A DNA stretch of 64,000 nt from Streptomyces sp. NBC_01237. Its GTDB lineage: Bacteria; Actinomycetota; Actinomycetes; Streptomycetales; Streptomycetaceae. Below the pieces are notes generated by a model. It was not told where the DNA came from, did no database searches, and worked only from the letters and a program-made list of their open reading frames with translations. This document shows, in pieces, positions 1 to 7,864 of this stretch. Location of the stretch: NCBI RefSeq assembly GCF_035917275.1, contig NZ_CP108508.1, positions 992,001 to 1,056,000 on the forward strand, given 5' to 3'. Positions within the stretch are counted from its first letter, which is position 1. Every line of letters begins with the position of its first letter. The translations under genes were made by a program, and so were the position numbers.

Positions 1-1
1 G

Positions 2-1471
2 AACGGTCAGGCGTGCGCGACCTATATCGCCCAGCCCGAGCCGGAGTTGGGTGAGATCGATTTCGAATCCGACGGTTCCATGCTGCTGGCGTTCCGTGAC
101 CGCTTCGGCGACCGGTCCCCGGCGGGTCCCACCCCCGGCTCGGTCGGCACCGTCCTGTCCGGCGGCGACCTGAACAAGGCGTGTCTGGTGGACGGCGCGT
201 ACGTGATGGACACCAACAACGGCTGCGGGCTCTCCCCCCGGGGCACCCGCTTCTTCGACACCAGCCGGATGGGTTCCCATCACAACGCCTCCTTCGCGGG
301 GATGGCGTTCTCCAAGGTCGAGGACACCATCGCCACCTCGGGCTTCGACCCCAACAGCACCGCCTTCGGGTACGGCACCACCTTCAACAAGCGCGACGGC
401 AGGCAGGACCCGAAGTCCGGTCTGCGTCTCAACCCGGCCGGGGTCGCTGCCCCGTTCGGCAAGGGCGCCTCGATGGGCGACCTGGAGGTGCTCTGCGACC
501 AGGCCCCGCTCCAGATCGGCAACCGGGTCTGGTACGACCCCGAGCGCACCGGCATCCAGAAGCCGGGCCAGCGCCCGGTCGGGGGTGCGACCGTCAACCT
601 GTACGACGAGACGGACAAGCTCGTGGGGACGACGGTGACGACGGCGCGCGGCGAGTACTACTTCGACGACTCCAACGTCACCGGAGGCCTCCGGCCGAAG
701 ACCAAGTACACCATCCGCATCGACAAGCCGGCCGACTACGCCGAGGGCGGTCCCCTCCATCAGTGGGTGCCCACGGAAGCGGACGTCGGCGACAACCGCT
801 TCATCGACTCCAAGGGCATCGTCCCATCCGGCGGGAAGTTCCCCGAGCGGGCGCTGACCACCGGGGGGCCGGGGGAGAACGACCACACGTACGACTTCGG
901 CTTCCGGCAGCAGGAAGGCACGGTGAGCCTGGTCAAACACGACCAGGACGGCAAACCCCTGGCCCGGGCCACGTTCCAGCTGTGGAAGGAGACGAACGGC
1001 TCCGACGCCTTGCAGACCTCCGGGGCGGAACCGGATACGAAGGTCGGCGAGCCCTGCGTGACCGGCACCGACGGCAACTGCGGCGGAACCGGCCTGCCGG
1101 GCACGTACTACTGGCAGGAGGTCAGCCCGCCGGACGGCTACGCCGCGCCGAAGGAGCCCGTGTTCGGACCGCTGGTGCTCACCCCCGACAAGCTCGACGA
1201 CGGGATCTCGGTGACGGCGGTCAACCACCGGTTGCCCGGTCCCGATCCGAAGCCCACACCGACGCCCGAGCCGACTCCGGGTGCGCCAGGCGCGCCCGGC
1301 TCACCAGGGGAACCCGGTGCCCCCGGTGCCCCGGGCCACGGTTCGGGCGGCCTGGCAGCCACCGGTGTGAGCCTTGCGGTTCCGCTGGCAGCCGGCTGCG
1401 CCGCGCTCACCGTCCTCGGCACGGTGCTGGTGGTGACGATGCGCCGCAGGCGGAGGGCACAGCCCCTCTAG
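2..1471 (+). CDS. Sortase-anchored SdrD-B/SpaA-like surface protein (5' end outside window)
   Basis: The reading frame is open from base 2, so the true start and any signal peptide lie upstream of the window. The visible 489 residues contain an SdrD B-like domain (IGNRVWYDPERTG..., followed by a GEYYFDD strand), then a prealbumin/SpaA-like Ig-type domain beginning near GTVSLVKHDQDG, a Pro-rich spacer, and a short collagen-like run of GAP/GSP/GEP triplets. The C-terminus has the sorting-signal order LAATG, a hydrophobic segment and an RRRRR tail, fitting the LAXTG signal of Streptomyces class E sortases. I infer a protein covalently attached to peptidoglycan on the cell surface; ligand unknown. 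A strong hairpin follows the stop. Confidence 0.85.
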   Translation, partial: NGQACATYIAQPEPELGEIDFESDGSMLLAFRDRFGDRSPAGPTPGSVGTVLSGGDLNKACLVDGAYVMDTNNGCGLSPRGTRFFDTSRMGSHHNASFAGMAFSKVEDTIATSGFDPNSTAFGYGTTFNKRDGRQDPKSGLRLNPAGVAAPFGKGASMGDLEVLCDQAPLQIGNRVWYDPERTGIQKPGQRPVGGATVNLYDETDKLVGTTVTTARGEYYFDDSNVTGGLRPKTKYTIRIDKPADYAEGGPLHQWVPTEADVGDNRFIDSKGIVPSGGKFPERALTTGGPGENDHTYDFGFRQQEGTVSLVKHDQDGKPLARATFQLWKETNGSDALQTSGAEPDTKVGEPCVTGTDGNCGGTGLPGTYYWQEVSPPDGYAAPKEPVFGPLVLTPDKLDDGISVTAVNHRLPGPDPKPTPTPEPTPGAPGAPGSPGEPGAPGAPGHGSGGLAATGVSLAVPLAAGCAALTVLGTVLVVTMRRRRRAQPL

Positions 1472-1518
1472 CCCCGTAACGGGGCGACCGGCTCCGGGGT
1501 GACTCTCCGGGCCGGCTC

Positions 1519-1555
1519 GGGCGGGTTCGCGGACCGGATGTCCGCGAACCCGCCC
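1519..1555 (+). terminator. Hairpin terminator after the surface protein gene
   Basis: A perfect 16-bp stem (GGGCGGGTTCGCGGAC and its complement) closes a 5-base loop, followed by TCTTG. It lies between the stop at 1471 and the start at 1587, so it should end the surface-protein transcript. It has no long U tract, as is common in Streptomyces. Confidence 0.85.
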
Positions 1556-1586
1556 TCTTGTGCGACCGACGAGAGAAGGCGAGTGC

Positions 1587-2408
1587 ATGGTGCGAAAGAG
1601 GAAGACCGGCGGCAGCAGGCCGCGTCGGACCCTCTGGTTCAGCACGCTGATCGCGGTCACGGTGTGCGGCGTCGCGGTGGGCGGCCTGGCGGTCTGGCAG
1701 GCCTTCTCCGCCGACACCGTCACCGAGCGGCCGGTGACGACGGAGGAGGCGTCCAGGCTGGCGCTGTCACGGCTGAGCCTCTACAGGGACAGTCCCGTGG
1801 CGGTGACGCTCACCGCCGCCGAGGGCGGCGATGTGGTGGTGCGGGTCCGGGGGGTCGTGGACTACCGGAACCACCGGGCTGTGGGGAGCTACCGGGTCAC
1901 CGGCGCCTCTGGCGCCTCAGGGTCCGCCGCGGCGCAGCTCGACCACGGGCTGATCGTCTGGGACACCGGCGGTCTCGGGCTGGCTCCCGCGCCCAAGGAC
2001 GACGACAGCCCGTTCTGGCAGCAGGCCGAGCACATCCCGCGCTCCGGCTGGTCCGCGCGCTCCTACTCGACCGACCCGCTGGACGCCGGGCTCCAGCTGC
2101 TGATCGGGCTGGGCGCGGACCGCCCCGACAACCCGCTGCTGCTCGCACAGTCCGGAGCACGCCTGCTGGCGCGCGAACGCATCGACGGCCGTGACTACGA
2201 CCGGTTCTCCGGGCCGCGCGCCCAGGGTTCCACTCCGGGGACGGGGACCGACGGCGGACGGTCACCGCTGACGTACTGGGTGGACGGCGACGGCGGCCTG
2301 CGACGGGTGACGATGCGGATGCCGGGGCTGGGAGTCCCGGCCACCCTGGAGTTCCTCGGACGCGACGGCCGCGCGAAGCTCCCCGACGCGCCGTGGGCCA
2401 CCCGCTGA
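1587..2408 (+). CDS. Single-pass membrane-anchored protein of unknown function
   Basis: The ATG at 1587 has a good ribosome site (GAGAAGG about 8 bases upstream), preferred over an in-frame start at 1560. The 273-residue product begins with a basic stretch (VRKRKTGGSRPRR) and one hydrophobic helix at about residues 15-35 (LWFSTLIAVTVCGVAVGGLA). The rest is predicted to be extracytoplasmic, with alternating polar beta-like segments and a repeated LTAAEGGDVVVRVRG-type stretch. I do not recognise a named family. It follows the sortase substrate behind a terminator and so is probably transcribed alone. The inferred topology is N-in, C-out. Confidence 0.75.
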   Translation: MVRKRKTGGSRPRRTLWFSTLIAVTVCGVAVGGLAVWQAFSADTVTERPVTTEEASRLALSRLSLYRDSPVAVTLTAAEGGDVVVRVRGVVDYRNHRAVGSYRVTGASGASGSAAAQLDHGLIVWDTGGLGLAPAPKDDDSPFWQQAEHIPRSGWSARSYSTDPLDAGLQLLIGLGADRPDNPLLLAQSGARLLARERIDGRDYDRFSGPRAQGSTPGTGTDGGRSPLTYWVDGDGGLRRVTMRMPGLGVPATLEFLGRDGRAKLPDAPWATR

Positions 2409-2453
2409 CCGCCCGCCGGCCCCTGCCCCGGGTTCCGCCGAATGCCGAATGCC

Positions 2454-2513
2454 GACGGCCCCCGGTCGCCCTGCCGCCCCGGGCTCGGGCTGCCGGGGCG
2501 GCAGGGGGCCGTC
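2454..2513. terminator. Bidirectional hairpin between convergent genes
   Basis: The core is a perfect 14-bp stem, CCCTGCCGCCCCGG at 2469-2482 paired with 2493-2506, around a 10-base loop. An outer GACGGCC/GGCCGTC arm (2454-2460 and 2507-2513) can extend it. It sits between the stop at 2408 on the plus strand and the stop at 2536 on the minus strand, so it can end both transcripts. Confidence 0.85.
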
Positions 2514-2535
2514 GCAGCCCGCCGGAGCGTCGTGC

Positions 2536-3837
2536 TCAGCGAGTGCGCGGCACGGCGTCCACGTTCTTCGGGAGCGGGTAGGCGGCCGGGTCGACGGCTC
2601 CGGGCAGACCGTTCGCCGGGCTGCCCGGAGCCGTCGGGTCCGGCATGGACGGCTGGGCTGACGGGGCCGGCACCTGGCTGAACGGGACGCCGGGCGGCGC
2701 CTGTACCGCAGTCGTCCGGCCGCCCGGCGGTGCCTCCCGGCGGCGTGTGCCGCAGCCCGCGAGACCCTCCAGGCCGTCCGGGCTCTGGGTGACGGGCCGG
2801 TTGCCCGCGAAGCAGTTGCCGGGGTCCGCGGAGGCCAGTACGAGGTCGGTGCCGTTGCCGGTGGCGCGGTTGCCCTCGACGCGGTTGCCGCTCGCCGGAT
2901 GTCCCGGCGGATCGGTCACCACCACCCCGGCCGCCCGGTTGCCCCGGACCAGATTGCGCTGGACACGGTTCCCGGTGCCACCACCGATGCCGATGCCGAT
3001 CCCGAAACCGCCGTCCGCCTGTTCGGGCGTGTCGTCCGCGTTGTTGTCGAGGACCGCGTTGCCCGCGATCACCGCGCCGCGCTGCGGGGCGAGGGCCTCC
3101 AGGTCATTGGAGTTGACCGTGATGCCGACCCGGTTTCCGGCGACGCGGTTGCCCAGCACGAACAGACGGTCCGATGCGTTGGTCAGTTCGACGCCGACGG
3201 CGTTGCGCTCCACGGTGTTGCCCCGCACGACGGTGTCGCAGGGCTTGCACTGACCGACGTAGATACCGGAGTCGGCGTGCCCGGAGGCGTACGAGTCCTC
3301 GATCACGCCCTCGCGGGCGTCGAAGGCGTAGATGCCGTACAGGCCGTTGTTGTACGCCGTCACCCGGGTCGCGCGAAAGCCCCGGACGGCGGGGAAACGC
3401 TCGGTGTCCAGCGGGTCGTAGGCGGAGCCCCCGGCGCCGCGCTGTTGCAGCCGCTCGTCGGTGACACCGGTGAACAGCACGCCGTTGGCGAGATAGCCGT
3501 GCACGGTGAGGTTCTCGACCACCGAGCCGGCACCGGTCACGGTGATGCCGTTGGCCAGCCGCACACCCCCGTCGAAGACCACCTTGTTGCGGTCCGTTCC
3601 GCGCAGCACCACGCGGGGCTCGGTCACGCGCACGCTCTCCCGGTACACACCCGGACCGATCAGCACCGTCTCACCCTCGCGAGCGGCGTCCGCCGCCTCC
3701 TGCACGGTGGGGTAGTCCTGCGGCACGCGCAGCACGCTCCCCGCCGGATGCCGCGCATCGGTGGCCGTCGGCTCCGGGCCGGAGCAGCCGGTGGCCGCCA
3801 ATGCGGCCGAGGCGATCAGCACCGACAGCCGCAGCAT
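2536..3837 (-). CDS. Right-handed parallel beta-helix (NosD-like) lipoprotein
   Basis: With the start at 3837 (MLRLSVLIASAALAATGCSG) the 433-residue protein has a short lipoprotein signal ending in a Cys after ATG. In-frame starts at 3903 and 3933 are possible but add a non-signal-like leader. The segment VPQDYPTVQEAADAAREGE is the usual opening of NosD/pectate-lyase-type beta-helices, followed by repeated short rungs rich in GN, VxGN and NxxxG. The last ~80 residues are Pro-rich with no repeats. Function is inferred only as a surface-bound beta-helix, perhaps polysaccharide-binding. It is transcribed away from the DyP peroxidase gene with about 96 bases between starts. Confidence 0.8.
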   Translation of the reverse strand: MLRLSVLIASAALAATGCSGPEPTATDARHPAGSVLRVPQDYPTVQEAADAAREGETVLIGPGVYRESVRVTEPRVVLRGTDRNKVVFDGGVRLANGITVTGAGSVVENLTVHGYLANGVLFTGVTDERLQQRGAGGSAYDPLDTERFPAVRGFRATRVTAYNNGLYGIYAFDAREGVIEDSYASGHADSGIYVGQCKPCDTVVRGNTVERNAVGVELTNASDRLFVLGNRVAGNRVGITVNSNDLEALAPQRGAVIAGNAVLDNNADDTPEQADGGFGIGIGIGGGTGNRVQRNLVRGNRAAGVVVTDPPGHPASGNRVEGNRATGNGTDLVLASADPGNCFAGNRPVTQSPDGLEGLAGCGTRRREAPPGGRTTAVQAPPGVPFSQVPAPSAQPSMPDPTAPGSPANGLPGAVDPAAYPLPKNVDAVPRTR

Positions 3838-3933
3838 CGCCCGGGACGCCCTCGACGGAACGGCCGCTCGCGCCAACAGGCCTTGTGCAGACAGGATTTG
3901 CATGCATGTTGTTCTATCGTCTCCAATAGGCAC

Positions 3934-5139
3934 ATGCCCACCGAACAGGGAAAAGAGCAGGATTCATCCCGGCCTGCGGCAGCTCGGGTGGGGCGGCGCC
4001 GGGCGCTGCTGGCCGGCGGAGCGGTCCTCGCGGCCGGGATGGGCGCGGCGGCCGGCGAACTGGCTGCCGGTGACCGCACGGACGGCCGGGCCGGCGCCGA
4101 CGCCCCGCCGGCCGCGATCCCCTTCCACGGTGCCCGGCAGGCGGGCGTCACCGCGCCCCAGCAACCGGCCACGCATCTGCTCTCCTTCGACCTCCCGCGG
4201 ACCACCACCGCCACCGGCCGGAAGACCCTGCGCGATGTCCTCGGTGCGCTGACCGGCACACTGGCCACCGTCACCTCCGACGCCCCGCCGGACCCACGGC
4301 TCCAGGGCGGTGCCACGACCCGGCTCACCTCACTGGTCGGCATCGGCCCCTCGCTCGCCGCCCGCCTCGGTCTCGGCGTCCCCGCTTCTCTCATCGAGTT
4401 GCCGTCCTTCCCCGGCGACCGCCTCGACCCGCGCCGCAGCGACGGCGATGTCCTGGTCCAGCTGTGCGCGGCCGACCGTTGGACCCTCGCCGTCGCCGCC
4501 GAACTCGTCGGCGCGGCCGCGCACGCCGCCGGTGCCGCACCGCGCTGGTCCCAGTCCGGCTTCATGCCCCGCACGGCCCCGGGCACCACCCCCCGAAACC
4601 TGTTCGGCTCCAGGGACGGCACCGCCAATCCCGATCGGACGGCGGCCGAGCAGTGGGTCTGGAATCCCTCCGGAGCCCACCGGAACGGCACCGTCCTGGT
4701 CTACCGCAGGATCCACATGGACGTCGCCGGCTTCGCGGCCCTTCCCGAGGCGCACCGCGACCGGGCGATAGGCCGCCGCGCACATGACGGCGCCCCGCTG
4801 AGCGGCACCGCGGAGCACGACGAGCCGGACATCTACGCCAAGAACCCGGACGGTTCCTACGTCATCCCCGCCACCGCCCACGTGCGTCTGGCCAGCCCAC
4901 GCTTCGACCGCGGCGCCCGTATGCTCCGCCGGAGCTACAGCTACGACGACGGTCCCGCCGACCGCGGCCTTCTCTTCTGCGCCTTCATGCGCGATCCGGC
5001 CCAGTTCACCCGTGTCCAGAACCGCCTGTCCGCCCGCGACGCGCTGAATCCCTTCCTCCAGCACCGGGCGTCGGCCGTGGCATACGTCCTGCCCGGCGCC
5101 CCGGGCACCGCAACCCTCGGCGAACAGCTCTGGACGTGA
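3934..5139 (+). CDS. Tat-exported DyP-type heme peroxidase
   Basis: The ATG at 3934 (MPTEQGKEQDSS) gives a 401-residue protein with a twin-arginine signal, RVGRRRALLAGGAVLAAG, at about residues 15-32. The DyP family signature is clear: FGSRDGTANP carries the GxxDG motif with the distal Asp, and downstream segments RIHMDVAGF, YDDGPADRGLLFCAFMRD and RDALNPFLQH match the EfeB/DyP subfamily. It is expected to bind heme and reduce peroxides outside the membrane; EfeB members work with EfeU/EfeO in iron uptake, but neither gene is present here. The reading frame stays open far upstream, but that part is the complement of the beta-helix gene. Confidence 0.92.
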   Translation: MPTEQGKEQDSSRPAAARVGRRRALLAGGAVLAAGMGAAAGELAAGDRTDGRAGADAPPAAIPFHGARQAGVTAPQQPATHLLSFDLPRTTTATGRKTLRDVLGALTGTLATVTSDAPPDPRLQGGATTRLTSLVGIGPSLAARLGLGVPASLIELPSFPGDRLDPRRSDGDVLVQLCAADRWTLAVAAELVGAAAHAAGAAPRWSQSGFMPRTAPGTTPRNLFGSRDGTANPDRTAAEQWVWNPSGAHRNGTVLVYRRIHMDVAGFAALPEAHRDRAIGRRAHDGAPLSGTAEHDEPDIYAKNPDGSYVIPATAHVRLASPRFDRGARMLRRSYSYDDGPADRGLLFCAFMRDPAQFTRVQNRLSARDALNPFLQHRASAVAYVLPGAPGTATLGEQLWT

Positions 5140-5385
5140 AGTCCGCCGCGCCGGGCCATGCCGGCTCAACGCAGTTGACGACACCTCGCCCCTCCGCGAT
5201 CTCGTCGTCACGTAGGTCGGCGAAGCGGAATCCGATACCGTGACGGGCCCTCAAGACATCGGCATTCACGCAGGTCGCAGCATCGGTGATGCAGGTTGCC
5301 AGGCGTTGCGGCTCGCCGGCCGGTGTGAGGACCCTGCCGTGGCCCTGGAGCGCGGGGTGGCGGCCTGGCAGGCTAGTTTACTCGG

Positions 5386-5826
5386 ATGAGTCTCCTTGAT
5401 GATGTGGCCGAGCGCGACGGCTGGCGATGCTGGGTGTGCGACGAAGCGGTCGACCCCGACGAATCGGTGAACGACCCGCGGGGGCCCAGTGTCGACAGCC
5501 GGACGGCCGACCGGAAGGCCAAGGTCGCCGAGCGGCTCGCCCACCGCGGATGCAACACCCGCAAGGGTGCGGTCAAGGTGGTCATCGCCTGGCCCGACCA
5601 CCTGTACGTGGTCGAACCCGCACCGCTGATCACCGTCGCCGGGAGGCTGGAGCGCAAGGGGGGCCGCGAGATGGTCGGCCGTTGTCCGACCAGGCGGGAC
5701 GCCCAGGAGGCTGCGGACTGGCTGGTGGACCGGTTCTCCCGACTGGTACCGGGACTGCCGGTGACCGCCGGCATCGAGCCGGGTGGCGGCCAGTTCCTCG
5801 TCACCCTGTCCGCCGGCCGCCGCTGA
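5386..5826 (+). CDS. Small HNH-like zinc-motif protein
   Basis: This 146-residue protein has an N-terminal CWVC pair (about residues 15-18) and a later AHRGCNTRKG segment (about 52-61). This is the C-x2-C ... H-x2-C-N-x2-K pattern of HNH nucleases. The central histidine pair normally seen as DHI is replaced by PSVDSRT, so nuclease activity is doubtful. The C-terminal half is an alpha/beta segment without recognised motifs. It stands alone between the peroxidase gene and the end of the minus-strand AAA+ operon. I regard it as a real gene; the nuclease label is an inference. Confidence 0.65.
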   Translation: MSLLDDVAERDGWRCWVCDEAVDPDESVNDPRGPSVDSRTADRKAKVAERLAHRGCNTRKGAVKVVIAWPDHLYVVEPAPLITVAGRLERKGGREMVGRCPTRRDAQEAADWLVDRFSRLVPGLPVTAGIEPGGGQFLVTLSAGRR

Positions 5827-6064
5827 CCAGGCATCACCGGCGCACACCCGCGTCGAGCCGAACCGTCGGCCGACTTCCCGTTCGGGGTGTGCGCAGCCGG
5901 CCTCGACGCCTCCACGCGTTGAGACGAGCACACGCGGGGCGCCGGTGCCCTCACCGATACCCACCCCCGGCCGCGGAGTCAGGGAGCAGGGGCGGGAAGG
6001 CGTACGCCGCCCGCGCCACGCCTTCCCGCGAGGCGTACGAGCAGAGGGCCGGAGCAAGCAACGC

Positions 6065-7864
6065 CTATCGGGCCTGCGCCGGTTCCCAGGCCGCCGCGCA
6101 CAGGGACTCGGCCACGGAGGCCGTGTAACGGGCGGCGGCCAGCCAGTAGGTGGCGAAGCCGTCGGTGTCGGCGGGGAGCAGGCGGCCGAAGAGGTCGCGA
6201 TCGCGTTGGGCCGCCGAGGTGCACAGGGCGGCGAGGAGTCCGGCGGCCGTGGGGAGGCCCGCGCGGCGGATACGGCGGGTCTCGGCGGTGACGTCGCCGA
6301 GCATGCCGAGGGCGGCGCGGCCCGCCGGGACCGCCTGTTCGACCCGGCGCTCCAGGAGGTACAGGGGTGAGTGCGCGCCGGACCCTTCGGGCTGTGACGG
6401 GGCGGGGCGCACGGGGGCGGCCGGGTCCGGGAGGTCGGCACGGAGCAGCCGGTCGAGGCCGAGGTCGATCGGCCCCTCGCCGGTGGGGTGCGAGCAGGCG
6501 AGGAGGGCGAGCCGGGGGTGGGGGGCGGGCACCAGGCGGCCGATGATCCGCAGCCGTGTCCCCGGCGCCGTGGCCAGCAGCATCAGGTTGTCGCGGTGGG
6601 CCAGCGCGGGGTCGTCGTCGGCGACGGTGAGCCGGACGGAAATGCCTCCCTCGCACAGCGCGAGCAGGCAGGTTCCACCCGACTCCCGTACCGCGCCCAG
6701 GAGTTCGACATCCAGGAAGAGCAGGTCGCTGCCGCCACCGTCCGGGTCCGCGTAGCGGGAGGTGGACCGCAGGGCGCGGGCGGCCTGTTCGGACGGCGGC
6801 GTCTCCCACAGGGCGGCGAGCGGCGGCTCCGTCCACGCCGCGCCCCGGGCGGTGACGGCCTTGACGCCCTTCCCTGCGCCCAGTCTGCCGTCCGGTGAGA
6901 CCGTCGCCCCCGAGACCGCCAGGCCCGCCCGGCCCAGCTCCCGGTGGGTGAGCGCGCTGTCCCCCAGGCGCACGGCCCGGTCGGCCACGCCCAGGGCGCG
7001 CCCGACGCCGCCGGGTGCCACGTCGCCGACCGTGCAGAGGCGGCCGTCGGATCCGGCGACCCAGGTTCGGACGCCGCCGTGCCCCGAGGCGGTGACCACG
7101 GGTTCGGTGAACAGGCCGTACAGGCGCAGCGAGCCGTCCGGTCTGTACGGGCGGCGTACGCGGCCCCTGACGACGGCCAGTTCCGCCCCGGACGCCGTAC
7201 CCACTCGGTGTGCGGTGCCCAGGAGTTCGGCCAGGGCCGTGACGAGGTCGGCGGTGCGGTAGGACGGGTCCCCGGCGCGGGCCGCGCGCAGCAGCGTGAC
7301 GACGGACAGTGCGGCGCCCGCGGCGCGCGGAAGATGCCGGAGCCGGGCGGTGTGCGCGGCGCGGAGGAGGGCCGACTGGGTGACGGCGCCGGCCCCGTCG
7401 ATGCCGGCCTCCAGCACGGCGGCACCCGCCGACCACAGGGCGTCGGCCGCGGCACACTGGGCCGGGCTCGCCACCTCGGGCGGGGAAGCGTCATCCGGGG
7501 CGGGACCGGGGTCCGTTGCGGAGTCGGGTCCGGGGACCGCCCGGGTGGGCCGGTCAGCGGGTTCCGGCGCCGGGTCCGCCGTGGGGGCGGCACAGGCGGC
7601 GGCCGCGCGGTGGATGCATGCCGGGGCGAGGAGGCAGCCGCAGGTGATGGCGTCCGCCGTCGCCACCACGCCGCCCGGGGCGTGCAGGCGCAACTCGGTC
7701 TCGTCGTCGACGGTGACCGTCACCGTGTCCCCGTCGCGGTGCGTCGGGCGGGCGGCGAGCTTGGTGACCGCCGCGTCCAGCCGCTTGCGCAGCCGGGGCG
7801 AGAGGTCCTCCACGAGCGTGGCCGTGACCTCCGGCGCGACGGGGGGCAACTGGGCGGCGTTCAT
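6065..7864 (-). CDS. SWIM zinc-finger protein of the MoxR/vWA operon (YehQ-like)
   Basis: The ATG at 7864 overlaps the upstream stop (ATGA), indicating translational coupling; 599 residues. Residues 75-85 form a SWIM motif: CGCLLAPACIH supplies Cys75, Cys77, Cys83 and His85 (CxC-x5-CxH). SWIM fingers bind DNA or protein. A central Pro/Asp-rich linker separates this from a longer alpha/beta region. It is the last gene of the five-gene operon. By gene content it corresponds to E. coli yehQ, a SWIM protein next to a vWA gene and an AAA+ gene; that equivalence is an inference from order and motifs. Role unknown; perhaps the target-binding arm of the ATPase system. Confidence 0.85.
   Translation of the reverse strand: MNAAQLPPVAPEVTATLVEDLSPRLRKRLDAAVTKLAARPTHRDGDTVTVTVDDETELRLHAPGGVVATADAITCGCLLAPACIHRAAAACAAPTADPAPEPADRPTRAVPGPDSATDPGPAPDDASPPEVASPAQCAAADALWSAGAAVLEAGIDGAGAVTQSALLRAAHTARLRHLPRAAGAALSVVTLLRAARAGDPSYRTADLVTALAELLGTAHRVGTASGAELAVVRGRVRRPYRPDGSLRLYGLFTEPVVTASGHGGVRTWVAGSDGRLCTVGDVAPGGVGRALGVADRAVRLGDSALTHRELGRAGLAVSGATVSPDGRLGAGKGVKAVTARGAAWTEPPLAALWETPPSEQAARALRSTSRYADPDGGGSDLLFLDVELLGAVRESGGTCLLALCEGGISVRLTVADDDPALAHRDNLMLLATAPGTRLRIIGRLVPAPHPRLALLACSHPTGEGPIDLGLDRLLRADLPDPAAPVRPAPSQPEGSGAHSPLYLLERRVEQAVPAGRAALGMLGDVTAETRRIRRAGLPTAAGLLAALCTSAAQRDRDLFGRLLPADTDGFATYWLAAARYTASVAESLCAAAWEPAQAR

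Noticed and set aside
2899..3933. 345 codons of open frame upstream of the DyP peroxidase in the same frame
   Set aside because: They are antisense to the beta-helix lipoprotein gene, and the twin-arginine signal fixes the peroxidase start at 3934.
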